NCBI GenBank assembly: GCA_964057225.1
Contig: OZ059900.1
Coordinates: 21,839,638-21,903,637 of the forward strand
DNA length: 64,000 nt
DNA from: Auanema rhodensis
Lineage: Eukaryota > Nematoda > Chromadorea > Rhabditida > Rhabditidae
Reading direction: 5' to 3'
Below, one piece after another: positions 11,627-24,500 of the stretch. A model generated the notes under the pieces. The model did not search any database. It was not told the origin of the DNA and saw only the letters and a list, made by a program, of their open reading frames with translations. Both the position numbers and the translations under genes were made by a program. Within the stretch, counting starts at the first letter, position 1, and every line of letters begins with the position of its first letter.

Positions 11627-13336
11627 CTGTGTTTTTGTTTTTTTCTAGTGTTCAGCATGTAAAATGCTTCATTTTAGTATGTAACACGCTGAAATTCGTT
11701 GCATTTGACGACTCATATGAACAAAAATCGATTTAATCAATATTAGCCATAAGGGGTGTGCCCTCAGAATATGCTAATTTCCTTAATTTTCTAACCCTTG
11801 TTTTTTTGTCGTGAAAGTGGAACTAGACGTTGTACGAACAATTTTGAGCTAAGTTTCATTGACATTGCATGAGTTTGAACACATGAAATCGTAAGTCAAA
11901 ACCTTGTTTACAGCGAAATTTCCAAAAACTGGTTTTCCAGCATAATAAAATATTTCTCATGGGAAATACTGTGTTTTTGTTTTTTTCTAGTGTTCAGCAT
12001 GTAAAATGCTTAATTTTAGTATGTAACACGCTGAAATTCGTTGCATTTGACGACTCATATGAACAAAAATCGATTTAATCAATATTAGCCATAAGGGGCG
12101 TGCCCTCAGAATATGCTAATTTCCTTAATTTTCTAACCCCTGTTTTTTTGTCGTTAAAGTGGAACTAGACGTTGTACGAACAATTTTGAGCTAGGTTTCA
12201 TTGACATTGCATGAGTTTGAACACATGAAATCGTAAGTCAAAACCTTGTTTACAGCGAAATTTCCAAAAACTGGTTTTCCAGCATAATAAAATATTTTTC
12301 ATGAGAAATACTGTGTTTTTGTATTTTTCTAGTGTTCAGCATGTAAAATGCTTCATTTTAGTATGTAACACGCTGAAATTCGTTGCATTTGACGACTCAT
12401 ATGAACAAAAATCGATTTAATCAATATTAGCCATAAGGGGCGTGCCCTCAGAATATGCTAATTTCCTTAATTTTCTAACCCCTGTTTTTTTGTCGTGAAA
12501 GTGGAACTAGACGTTGTACAAACAATTTTGAGCTAGGTTTCATTGACATTGCATGAGTTTGAACACATGAAATCGTAAGTCAAAACCTTGTTTACAGCGA
12601 AATTTCCAAAAACTGGTTTTCCAGCATAATAAAATATTTCTCATGGGAAATACTGTGTTTTTGTTTTTTTCTAGTGTTCAGCATGTAAAATGCTTCATTT
12701 TAGTATGTAACACGCTGAAATTCGTTGCATTTGACGACTCATATGAACAAAAATCGATTTAATCAATATTAGCCATAAGGGGTGTGCCCTCAGAATATGC
12801 TAATTTCCTTAATTTTCTAACCCCTGTTTTTTTGTCGTGAAAGTGGAACTAGGCGTTGTACGAACAATTTTGAGCTAGGTTTCATTGACATTGCATGAGT
12901 TTGAACACATGAAATCGTAAGTGAAAACCTTGTTTACAGCGAAATTTCCAAAAACTGGTTTTCCAGCATAATAAAATATTTCTCATGGGAAATACTGTGT
13001 TTTTGTATTTTTCTAGTGTTCAGCATGTAAAATGCTTCATTTTAGTATGTAACACGCTGAAATTCGTTGCATTTGACGACTCATATGAACAAAAATCGAT
13101 TTAATCAATATTAGCCATAAGGGGCGTGCCCTCAGAATATGCTAATTTCCTTAATTTTCTAACCCTTGTTTTTTTGTCGTGAAAGTGGAACTAGACGTTG
13201 TACGAACAATTTTGAGCTAGGTTTCATTGACATTGCATGAGTTTGAACACATGAAATCGTAAGTCAAAACCTTGTTTACAGCGAAATTTCCAAAAACTGG
13301 TTTTCCAGCATAATAAAATATTTCTCATGGGAAATA

Positions 13337-15047
13337 CTGTGTTTTTGTTTTTTTCTAGTGTTCAGCATGTAAAATGCTTCATTTTAGTATGTAACACGCT
13401 GAAATTCGTTGCATTTGACGACTCATATGAACAAAAATCGATTTAATCAATATTAGCCATAAGGGGTGTGCCCTCAGAATATGCTAATTTCCTTAATTTT
13501 CTAACCCCTGTTTTTTTGTCGTGAAAGTGGAACTAGACGTTGTACGAACAATTTTGAGCTAGGTTTCATTGACATTGCATGAGTTTGAACACATGAAATC
13601 GTAAGTCAAAACCTTGTTTACAGCGAAATTTCCAAAAACTGGTTTTCCAGCATAATAAAATATTTCTCATGGGAAATACTGTGTTTTTGTATTTTTCTAG
13701 TGTTCAGCATGTAAAATGCTTCATTTCAGTATGTAACACGCTGAAATTCGTTGCATTTGACGACTCATATGAACAAAAATCGATTTAATCAATATTAGCC
13801 ATAAGGGGCGTGCCCTCAGAATATGCTAATTTCCTTAATTTTCTAACCCTTGTTTTTTTGTCGTGAAAGTGGAACTAGACGTTGTACGAACAATTTTGAG
13901 CTAAGTTTCATTGACATTGCATGAGTTTGAACACATGAAATCGTAAGTCAAAACCTTGTTTACAGCGAAATTTCCAAAAACTGGTTTTCCAGCATAATAA
14001 AATATTTCTCATGGGAAATACTGTGTTTTTGTTTTTTTCTAGTGTTCAGCATGTAAAATGCTTCATTTTGGTATGTAACACGCTGAAATTCGTTGCATTT
14101 GACGACTCATATGAACAAAAATCGATTTAATCAATATTAGCCATAAGGGGCGTGCCCTCAGAATATGCTAATTTCCTTAATTTTCTAACCCCTGTTTTTT
14201 TTGTCGTGAAAGTGGAACTAGGCGTTGTACGAACAATTTTGAGCTAGGTTTCATTGACATTGCATGAGTTTGAACACATGAAATCGTAAGTGAAAACCTT
14301 GTTTACAGCGAAATTTCCAAAAACTGGTTTTCCAGCATAATAAAATATTTCTCATGGGAAATACTGTGTTTTTGTATTTTTCTAGTGTTCAGCATGTAAT
14401 ATGCTTCATTTTAGTATGTAACACGCTGAAATTCGTTGCATTTGACGACTCATATGAACAAAAATCGATTTAATCAATATTAGCCATAAGGGGCGTGCCC
14501 TCAGAATATGCTAATTTCCTTAATTTTCTAACCCTTGTTTTTTTGTCGTGAAAGTGGAACTAGACGTTGTACGAACAATTTTGAGCTAGGTTTCATTGAC
14601 ATTGCATGAGTTTGAACACATGAAATCGTAAGTGAAAACCTTGTTTACAGCGAAATTTCCAAAAACTGGTTTTCCAGCATAATAAAATATTTCTCATGGG
14701 AAATACTGTGTTTTTGTATTTTTCTAGTGTTCAGCATGTAAAATGCTTCATATTAGTATGTAACACGCTGAAATTCGTTGCATTTGACGACTCATATGAA
14801 CAAAAATCGATTTAATCAATATTAGCCATAAGGGGCGTGCCCTCAGAATATGCTAATTTCCTTAATTTTCTAACCCCTGTTTTTTTGTCGTGAAAGTGGA
14901 ACTAGACGTTGTACGAACAATTTTGAGCTAAGTTTCATTGACATTGCATGAGTTTGAACACATGAAATCGTAAGTCAAAACCTTGTTTACAGCGAAATTT
15001 CCAAAAACTGGTTTTCCAGCATAATAAAATATTTCTCATGGGAAATA
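13337..15047 (+). repeat. Five-monomer higher-order unit of domain I, copy 1 (copies 40-44)
   Basis: The order is GTGTG; TTTCAG with CCCTTG and AAG; AGGCG with GTGAAAAC; CCCTTG with GTGAAAAC; CATATT with AAG. Length is 1711 bp because the third monomer has a T8 run. The next 1710 bp repeat the order. The third monomer differs between the two: here it has TTTTGG and GCGTG, while the next has TTTTAG and GTGTG. Confidence 0.8.
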
Positions 15048-16757
15048 CTGTGTTTTTGTTTTTTTCTAGTGTTCAGCATGTAAAATGCTTCATTTTAGTA
15101 TGTAACACGCTGAAATTCGTTGCATTTGACGACTCATATGAACAAAAATCGATTTAATCAATATTAGCCATAAGGGGTGTGCCCTCAGAATATGCTAATT
15201 TCCTTAATTTTCTAACCCCTGTTTTTTTGTCGTGAAAGTGGAACTAGACGTTGTACGAACAATTTTGAGCTAGGTTTCATTGACATTGCATGAGTTTGAA
15301 CACATGAAATCGTAAGTCAAAACCTTGTTTACAGCGAAATTTCCAAAAACTGGTTTTCCAGCATAATAAAATATTTCTCATGGGAAATACTGTGTTTTTG
15401 TATTTTTCTAGTGTTCAGCATGTAAAATGCTTCATTTCAGTATGTAACACGCTGAAATTCGTTGCATTTGACGACTCATATGAACAAAAATCGATTTAAT
15501 CAATATTAGCCATAAGGGGCGTGCCCTCAGAATATGCTAATTTCCTTAATTTTCTAACCCTTGTTTTTTTGTCGTGAAAGTGGAACTAGACGTTGTACGA
15601 ACAATTTTGAGCTAAGTTTCATTGACATTGCATGAGTTTGAACACATGAAATCGTAAGTCAAAACCTTGTTTACAGCGAAATTTCCAAAAACTGGTTTTC
15701 CAGCATAATAAAATATTTCTCATGGGAAATACTGTGTTTTTGTTTTTTTCTAGTGTTCAGCATGTAAAATGCTTCATTTTAGTATGTAACACGCTGAAAT
15801 TCGTTGCATTTGACGACTCATATGAACAAAAATCGATTTAATCAATATTAGCCATAAGGGGTGTGCCCTCAGAATATGCTAATTTCCTTAATTTTCTAAC
15901 CCCTGTTTTTTTGTCGTGAAAGTGGAACTAGGCGTTGTACGAACAATTTTGAGCTAGGTTTCATTGACATTGCATGAGTTTGAACACATGAAATCGTAAG
16001 TGAAAACCTTGTTTACAGCGAAATTTCCAAAAACTGGTTTTCCAGCATAATAAAATATTTCTCATGGGAAATACTGTGTTTTTGTATTTTTCTAGTGTTC
16101 AGCATGTAAAATGCTTCATTTTAGTATGTAACACGCTGAAATTCGTTGCATTTGACGACTCATATGAACAAAAATCGATTTAATCAATATTAGCCATAAG
16201 GGGCGTGCCCTCAGAATATGCTAATTTCCTTAATTTTCTAACCCTTGTTTTTTTGTCGTGAAAGTGGAACTAGACGTTGTACGAACAATTTTGAGCTAGG
16301 TTTCATTGACATTGCATGAGTTTGAACACATGAAATCGTAAGTGAAAACCTTGTTTACAGCGAAATTTCCAAAAACTGGTTTTCCAGCATAATAAAATAT
16401 TTCTCATGGGAAATACTGTGTTTTTGTATTTTTCTAGTGTTCAGCATGTAAAATGCTTCATATTAGTATGTAACACGCTGAAATTCGTTGCATTTGACGA
16501 CTCATATGAACAAAAATCGATTTAATCAATATTAGCCATAAGGGGCGTGCCCTCAGAATATGCTAATTTCCTTAATTTTCTAACCCCTGTTTTTTTGTCG
16601 TGAAAGTGGAACTAGACGTTGTACGAACAATTTTGAGCTAAGTTTCATTGACATTGCATGAGTTTGAACACATGAAATCGTAAGTCAAAACCTTGTTTAC
16701 AGCGAAATTTCCAAAAACTGGTTTTCCAGCATAATAAAATATTTCTCATGGGAAATA
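15048..16757 (+). repeat. Five-monomer higher-order unit of domain I, copy 2 (copies 45-49)
   Basis: This directly follows the first unit and keeps its five haplotypes in order. The middle monomer is the GTGTG/AGGCG type also seen in copy 38 (12653-12994), so two versions of that position circulate in the domain. Confidence 0.8.
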
Positions 16758-17441
16758 CTGTGTTTTTGTTTTTTTCTAGTGTTCAGCATGTAAAATGCTT
16801 CATTTTAGTATGTAACACGCTGAAATTCGTTGCATTTGACGACTCATATGAACAAAAATCGATTTAATCAATATTAGCCATAAGGGGTGTGCCCTCAGAA
16901 TATGCTAATTTCCTTAATTTTCTAACCCCTGTTTTTTTGTCGTGAAAGTGGAACTAGACGTTGTACGAACAATTTTGAGCTAGGTTTCATTGACATTGCA
17001 TGAGTTTGAACACATGAAATCGTAAGTCAAAACCTTGTTTACAGCGAAATTTCCAAAAACTGGTTTTCCAGCATAATAAAATATTTCTCATGGGAAATAC
17101 TGTGTTTTTGTTTTTTTCTAGTGTTCAGCATGTAAAATGCTTCATTTTAGTATGTAACACGCTGAAATTCGTTGCATTTGACGACTCATATGAACAAAAA
17201 TCGATTTAATCAATATTAGCCATAAGGGGCGTGCCCTCAGAATATGCTAATTTCCTTAATTTTCTAACCCCTGTTTTTTTGTCGTGAAAGTGGAACTAGA
17301 CGTTGTACGAACAATTTTGAGCTAAGTTTCATTGACATTGCATGAGTTTGAACACATGAAATCGTAAGTCAAAACCTTGTTTACAGCGAAATTTCCAAAA
17401 ACTGGTTTTCCAGCATAATAAAATATTTCTCATGGGAAATA

Positions 17442-18125
17442 CTGTGTTTTTGTTTTTTTCTAGTGTTCAGCATGTAAAATGCTTCATTTTAGTATGTAAC
17501 ACGCTGAAATTCGTTGCATTTGACGACTCATATGAACAAAAATCGATTTAATCAATATTAGCCATAAGGGGTGTGCCCTCAGAATATGCTAATTTCCTTA
17601 ATTTTCTAACCCCTGTTTTTTTGTCGTGAAAGTGGAACTAGACGTTGTACGAACAATTTTGAGCTAGGTTTCATTGACATTGCATGAGTTTGAACACATG
17701 AAATCGTAAGTCAAAACCTTGTTTACAGCGAAATTTCCAAAAACTGGTTTTCCAGCATAATAAAATATTTCTCATGGGAAATACTGTGTTTTTGTATTTT
17801 TCTAGTGTTCAGCATGTAAAATGCTTCATTTCAGTATGTAACACGCTGAAATTCGTTGCATTTGACGACTCATATGAACAAAAATCGATTTAATCAATAT
17901 TAGCCATAAGGGGCGTGCCCTCAGAATATGCTAATTTCCTTAATTTTCTAACCCTTGTTTTTTTGTCGTGAAAGTGGAACTAGACGTTGTACGAACAATT
18001 TTGAGCTAAGTTTCATTGACATTGCATGAGTTTGAACACATGAAATCGTAAGTCAAAACCTTGTTTACAGCGAAATTTCCAAAAACTGGTTTTCCAGCAT
18101 AATAAAATATTTCTCATGGGAAATA
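17442..18125 (+). repeat. Dimer sub-repeat, copy 1 (copies 52-53)
   Basis: A GTGTG monomer with T-rich start is followed by a TTTCAG/CCCTTG/AAG monomer. The same pair follows at once in 18126-18809, giving a 684-bp period. Confidence 0.75.
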
Positions 18126-19151
18126 CTGTGTTTTTGTTTTTTTCTAGTGTTCAGCATGTAAAATGCTTCATTTTAGTATGTAACACGCTGAAATTCGTTG
18201 CATTTGACGACTCATATGAACAAAAATCGATTTAATCAATATTAGCCATAAGGGGTGTGCCCTCAGAATATGCTAATTTCCTTAATTTTCTAACCCCTGT
18301 TTTTTTGTCGTGAAAGTGGAACTAGACGTTGTACGAACAATTTTGAGCTAGGTTTCATTGACATTGCATGAGTTTGAACACATGAAATCGTAAGTCAAAA
18401 CCTTGTTTACAGCGAAATTTCCAAAAACTGGTTTTCCAGCATAATAAAATATTTCTCATGGGAAATACTGTGTTTTTGTATTTTTCTAGTGTTCAGCATG
18501 TAAAATGCTTCATTTCAGTATGTAACACGCTGAAATTCGTTGCATTTGACGACTCATATGAACAAAAATCGATTTAATCAATATTAGCCATAAGGGGCGT
18601 GCCCTCAGAATATGCTAATTTCCTTAATTTTCTAACCCTTGTTTTTTTGTCGTGAAAGTGGAACTAGACGTTGTACGAACAATTTTGAGCTAAGTTTCAT
18701 TGACATTGCATGAGTTTGAACACATGAAATCGTAAGTCAAAACCTTGTTTACAGCGAAATTTCCAAAAACTGGTTTTCCAGCATAATAAAATATTTCTCA
18801 TGGGAAATACTGTGTTTTTGTTTTTTTTTAGTGTTCAGCATGTAAAATGCTTCATTTTAGTATGTAACACGCTGAAATTCGTTGCATTTGACGACTCATA
18901 TGAACAAAAATCGATTTAATCAATATTAGCCATAAGGGGCGTGCCCTCAGAATATGCTAATTTCCTTAATTTTCTAACCCCTGTTTTTTTGTCGTGAAAG
19001 TGGAACTAGACGTTGTACGAACAATTTTGAGCTACGTTTCATTGACATTGCATGAGTTTGAACACATGAAATCGTAAGTCAAAACCTTGTTTACAGCGAA
19101 ATTTCCAAAAACTGGTTTTCCAGCATAATAAAATATTTCTCATGGGAAATA
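18126..19151 (+). repeat. Trimer sub-repeat, copy 1 (copies 54-56)
   Basis: The order is GTGTG; TTTCAG/CCCTTG/AAG; then a monomer whose start has an unbroken T9 run and which carries ACG at position 225-227. Its first two monomers also form the second copy of the preceding dimer. The trimer is repeated at 19152-20177 with a changed third monomer. Confidence 0.7.
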
Positions 19152-20177
19152 CTGTGTTTTTGTTTTTTTCTAGTGTTCAGCATGTAAAATGCTTCATTTT
19201 AGTATGTAACACGCTGAAATTCGTTGCATTTGACGACTCATATGAACAAAAATCGATTTAATCAATATTAGCCATAAGGGGTGTGCCCTCAGAATATGCT
19301 AATTTCCTTAATTTTCTAACCCCTGTTTTTTTGTCGTGAAAGTGGAACTAGACGTTGTACGAACAATTTTGAGCTAGGTTTCATTGACATTGCATGAGTT
19401 TGAACACATGAAATCGTAAGTCAAAACCTTGTTTACAGCGAAATTTCCAAAAACTGGTTTTCCAGCATAATAAAATATTTCTCATGGGAAATACTGTGTT
19501 TTTGTATTTTTCTAGTGTTCAGCATGTAAAATGCTTCATTTCAGTATGTAACACGCTGAAATTCGTTGCATTTGACGACTCATATGAACAAAAATCGATT
19601 TAATCAATATTAGCCATAAGGGGCGTGCCCTCAGAATATGCTAATTTCCTTAATTTTCTAACCCTTGTTTTTTTGTCGTGAAAGTGGAACTAGACGTTGT
19701 ACGAACAATTTTGAGCTAAGTTTCATTGACATTGCATGAGTTTGAACACATGAAATCGTAAGTCAAAACCTTGTTTACAGCGAAATTTCCAAAAACTGGT
19801 TTTCCAGCATAATAAAATATTTCTCATGGGAAATACTGTGTTTTTGTTTTTTTTTAGTGTTCAGCATGTAAAATGCTTCATTTTAGTATGTAACACGCTG
19901 AAATTCGTTGCATTTGACGACTCATATGAACAAAAATCGATTTAATCAATATTAGCCATAAAGGGTGTGCCCTCAGAATATGCTATTTTCCTTAATTTTC
20001 TAACCCCTGTTTTTTTGTCGTGAAAGTGGAACTAGACGTTGTACGAACAATTTTGAGCTAGGTTTCATTGACATTGCATGAGTTTGAACACATGAAATCG
20101 TAAGTCAAAACCTTGTTTACAGCGAAATTTCCAAAAACTGGTTTTCCAGCATAATAAAATATTTCTCATGGGAAATA
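19152..20177 (+). repeat. Trimer sub-repeat, copy 2 (copies 57-59), ending in a mosaic monomer
   Basis: This matches the preceding trimer, except that the third monomer (19836-20177) combines the T9 start of copies 23 and 56 with the AAAGGGTGTG and AGG of copy 24. It also has a private change, CTATTTTCC. It is followed directly by the cassette that follows copies 24-25 in the left part of the array. Confidence 0.7.
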
Positions 20178-21545
20178 CTGTGTTTTTGTATTTTTCTAGT
20201 GTTCAGCATGTAAAATGCTTCATTTTAGTATGTAACACGCTGAAATTCGTTGCATTTGACGACTCATATGAACAAAAATCGATTTAATCAATATTAGCCA
20301 TAAGGGGCGTGCCCTCAGAATATGCTAATTTCCTTAATTTTCTAACCCCTGTTTTCTTGTCGTGAAAGTGGAACTAGACGTTGTACGAACAATTTTGAGC
20401 TAGGTTTCATTGACATTGCATGAGTTTGAACACATGAAATCGTAAGTCAAAACCTTGTTTACAGCGAAATTTCCAAAAACTGGTTTTCCAGCATAATAAA
20501 ATATTTTTCATGAGAAATACTGTGTTTTTGTATTTTTCTAGTGTTCAGCATGTAAAATGCTTCATTTTAGTATGTAACACGCTGAAATTCGTTGCATTTG
20601 ACGACTCATATGAACAAAAATCGATTTAATCAATATTAGCCATAAGGGGCGTGCCCTCAGAATATGCTAATTTCCTTAATTTTCTAACCCCTGTTTTTTT
20701 GTCGTGAAAGTGGAACTAGACGTTGTACAAACAATTTTGAGCTAGGTTTCATTGACATTGCATGAATTTGAACACATGAAATCGTAAGTCAAAACCTTGT
20801 TTACAGCGAAATTTCCAAAAACTGGTTTTCCAGCATAATAAAATATTTCTCATGGGAAATACTGTGTTTTTGTATTTTTCTAGTGTTCAGCATGTAAAAT
20901 GCTTCATTTTGGTATGTAACACGCTGAAATTCGTTGCATTTGACGACTCATATGAACAAAAATCGATTTAATCAATATTAGCCATAAGGGGCGTGCCCTC
21001 AGAATATGCTAATTTCCTTAATTTTCTAACCCCTGTTTTTTTGTCGTGAAAGTGGAACTAGACGTTGTACGAACAATTTTGAGCTAGGTTTCATTGACAT
21101 TGCATGAGTTTGAACACATGAAATCGTAAGTCAAAACCTTGTTTACAGCGAAATTTCCAAAAACTGGTTTTCCAGCATAATAAAATATTTCTCATGGGAA
21201 AAACTGTGTTTTTGTATTTTTCTAGTGTTCAGCATGTAAAATGCTTCATTTTAGTATGTAACACGCTGAAATTCGTTGCATTTGACGACTCATATGAACA
21301 AAAATCGATTTAATCAATATTAGCCATAAGGGGCGTGCCCTCAGAATATGCTAATTTCCTTAATTTTCTAACCCCTGTTTTTTTGTCGTGAAAGTGGAAC
21401 TAGGCGTTGTACGAACAATTTTGAGCTAGGTTTCATTGACATTGCATGAGTTTGAACACATGAAATCGTAAGTGAAAACCTTGTTTACAGCGAAATTTCC
21501 AAAAACTGGTTTTCCAGCATAATAAAATATTTCTCATGGGAAATA
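20178..21545 (+). repeat. Four-monomer cassette, copy B (copies 60-63)
   Basis: This repeats the marker order of the cassette at 8549-9916. It differs from that copy by few bases, including GTTTTCTTG in the first monomer and GGGAAAAACTG at the 21204 junction. The start-to-start distance is 11,629 bp, which is 34 x 342 plus 1. In both places the monomer carrying AAAGGGTGTG (copies 24 and 59) lies just upstream. One extra TTTCAG copy separates them in the left version. Confidence 0.8.
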
Positions 21546-24500
21546 CTGTGTTTTTGTATTTTTCTAGTGTTCAGCATGTAAAATGCTTCATTTTAGTATG
21601 TAACACGCTGAAATTCGTTGCATTTGACGACTCATATGAACAAAAATCGATTTAATCAATATTAGCCATAAGGGGCGTGCCCTCAGAATATGCTAACTTC
21701 CTTAATTTTCTAACCCCTGTTTTTTTGTCGTGAAAGTGGAACTAGACGTTGTACGAACAATTTTGAGCTAGGTTTCATTGACATTGCATGAGTTTGAACA
21801 CATGAAATCGTAAGTCAAAACCTTGTTTACAGCGAAATTTCCAAAAACTGGTTTTCCAGCATAATAAAATATTTCTCATGGGAAATACTGTGTTTTTGTT
21901 TTTTTCTAGTGTTCAGCATGTAAAATGCTTAATTTTAGTATGTAACACGCTGAAATTCGTTGCATTTGACGACTCATATGAACAAAAATCGATTTAATCA
22001 ATATTAGCCATAAGGGGCGTGCCCTCAGAATATGCTAATTTCCTTAATTTTCTAACCCCTGTTTTTTTGTCGTGAAAGTGGAACTAGACGTTGTACGAAC
22101 AATTTTGAGCTAGGTTTCATTGACATTGCATGAGTTTGAACACATGAAATCGTAAGTCAAAACCTTGTTTACAGCGAAATTTCCAAAAACTGGTTTTCCA
22201 GCATAATAAAATATTTCTCATGGGAAATACTGTGTTTTTGTATTTTTCTAGTGTTCAGCATGTAAAATGCTTCATTTTAGTATGTAACACGCTGAAATTC
22301 GTTGCATTTGACGACTCATATGAACAAAAATCGATTTAATCAATATTAGCCATAAGGGGCGTGCCCTCAGAATATGCTAATTTCCTTAATTTTCTAACCC
22401 CTGTTTTTTTTGTCGTGAAAGTGGAACTAGACGTTGTACAAACAATTTTGAGCTAGGTTTCATTGACATTGCATGAATTTGAACACATGAAATCGTAAGT
22501 CAAAACCTTGTTTACAGCGAAATTTCCAAAAACTGGTTTTCCAGCATAATAAAATATTTCTCATGGGAAATACTGTGTTTTTGTATTTTTCTAGTGTTCA
22601 GCATGTAAAATGCTTCATTTTAGTATGTAACACGCTGAAATTCGTTGCATTTGACGACTCATATGAACAAAAATCGATTTAATCAATATTAGCCATAAGG
22701 GGCGTGCCCTCAGAATATGCTAATTTCCTTAATTTTCTAACCCCTGTTTTTTTGTCGTGAAAGTGGAACTAGGCGTTGTACGAACAATTTTGAGCTAGGT
22801 TTCATTGACATTGCATGAGTTTGAACACATGAAATCGTAAGTGAAAACCTTGTTTACAGCGAAATTTCCAAAAACTGGTTTTCCAGCATAATAAAATATT
22901 TCTCATGGGAAATACTGTGTTTTTGTATTTTTCTAGTGTTCAGCATGTAAAATGCTTCATTTTAGTATGTAACACGCTGAAATTCGTTGCATTTGACGAC
23001 TCATATGAACAAAAATCGATTTAATCAATATTAGCCATAAGGGGCGTGCCCTCAGAATATGCTAACTTCCTTAATTTTCTAACCCCTGTTTTTTTGTCGT
23101 GAAAGTGGAACTAGACGTTGTACGAACAATTTTGAGCTAGGTTTCATTGACATTGCATGAGTTTGAACACATGAAATCGTAAGTCAAAACCTTGTTTACA
23201 GCGAAATTTCCAAAAACTGGTTTTCCAGCATAATAAAATATTTCTCATGGGAAATACTGTGTTTTTGTATTTTTCTAGTGTTCAGCATGTAAAATGCTTC
23301 ATTTTAGTATGTAACACGCTGAAATTCGTTACATTTGACGACTCATATGAACAAAAATCGATTTAATCAATATTAGCCATAAGGGGCGTGCCCTCAGAAT
23401 ATGCTAATTTCCTTAATTTTCTAACCCCTGTTTTTTTGTCGTGAAAGTGGAACTAGACGTTGTACGAACAATTTTGAGCTAGGTTTCATTGACATTGCAT
23501 GAGTTTGAACACATGAAATCGTAAGTCAAAACCTTGTTTACAGCGAAATTTCCAAAAACTGGTTTTCCAGCATAATAAAATATTTCTCATGGGAAATACT
23601 GTGTTTTTGTATTTTTCTAGTGTTCAGCATGTAAAATGCTTCATTTTAGTATGTAACACGCTGTAATTCGTTGCATTTGACGACTCATATGAACAAAAAT
23701 CGATTTAATCAATATTAGCCATAAGGGGCGTGCCCTCAGAATATGCTAATTTCCTTAATTTTCTAACCCCTGTTTTTTTGTCGTGAAAGTGGAACTAGAC
23801 GTTGTACGAACAATTTTGAGCTAAGTTTCATTGACATTGCATGAGTTTGAACACATGAAATCGTAAGTCAAAACCTTGTTTACAGCGAAATTTCCAAAAA
23901 CTGGTTTTCCAGCATAATAAAATATTTCTCATGGGAAATACTGTGTTTTTGTATTTTTCTAGTGTTCAGCATGTAAAATGCTTCATTTTAGTATGTAACA
24001 CGCTGAAATTCGTTACATTTGACGACTCATATGAACAAAAATCGATTTAATCAATATTAGCCATAAGGGGCGTGCCCTCAGAATATGCTAATTTCCTTAA
24101 TTTTCTAACCCCTGTTTTTTTGTCGTGAAAGTGGAACTAGACGTTGTACGAACAATTTTGAGCTAGGTTTCATTGACATTGCATGAGTTTGAACACATGA
24201 AATCGTAAGTCAAAACCTTGTTTACAGCGAAATTTCCAAAAACTGGTTTTCCAGCATAATAAAATATTTCTCATGGGAAATACTGTGTTTTTGTATTTTT
24301 CTAGTGTTCAGCATGTAAAATGCTTCATTTTAGTATGTAACACGCTGAAATTCGTTGCATTTGACGACTCATATGAACAAAAATCGATTTAATCAATATT
24401 AGCTATAAGGGGCGTGCCCTCAGAATATGCTAATTTCCTTAATTTTCTAACCCCTGTTTTTTTGTCGTGAAAGTGGAACTAGACGTTGTACGAACAATTT

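Larger units (their letters stand above)
1..20177 (+). repeat. Domain I of the array (copies 1-59)
   Basis: These 59 copies share variants rare or absent elsewhere: GGGGTGTG instead of GGGGCGTG, CATATTAG, CATTTCAG or CATTTTGG instead of CATTTTAG, frequent CCCTTG instead of CCCCTG, and GTTTTTTTC instead of GTATTTTTC. GTGTG copies almost always also have the T-rich start and AGG, while TTTCAG copies usually carry CCCTTG and AAG, so variants travel as haplotypes. The first eleven copies show less order. From about copy 30 the haplotypes form 5-monomer, 2-monomer and 3-monomer sub-repeats. The right boundary is set where GTGTG and TTTCAG stop appearing and is approximate to about one copy. Confidence 0.75.
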
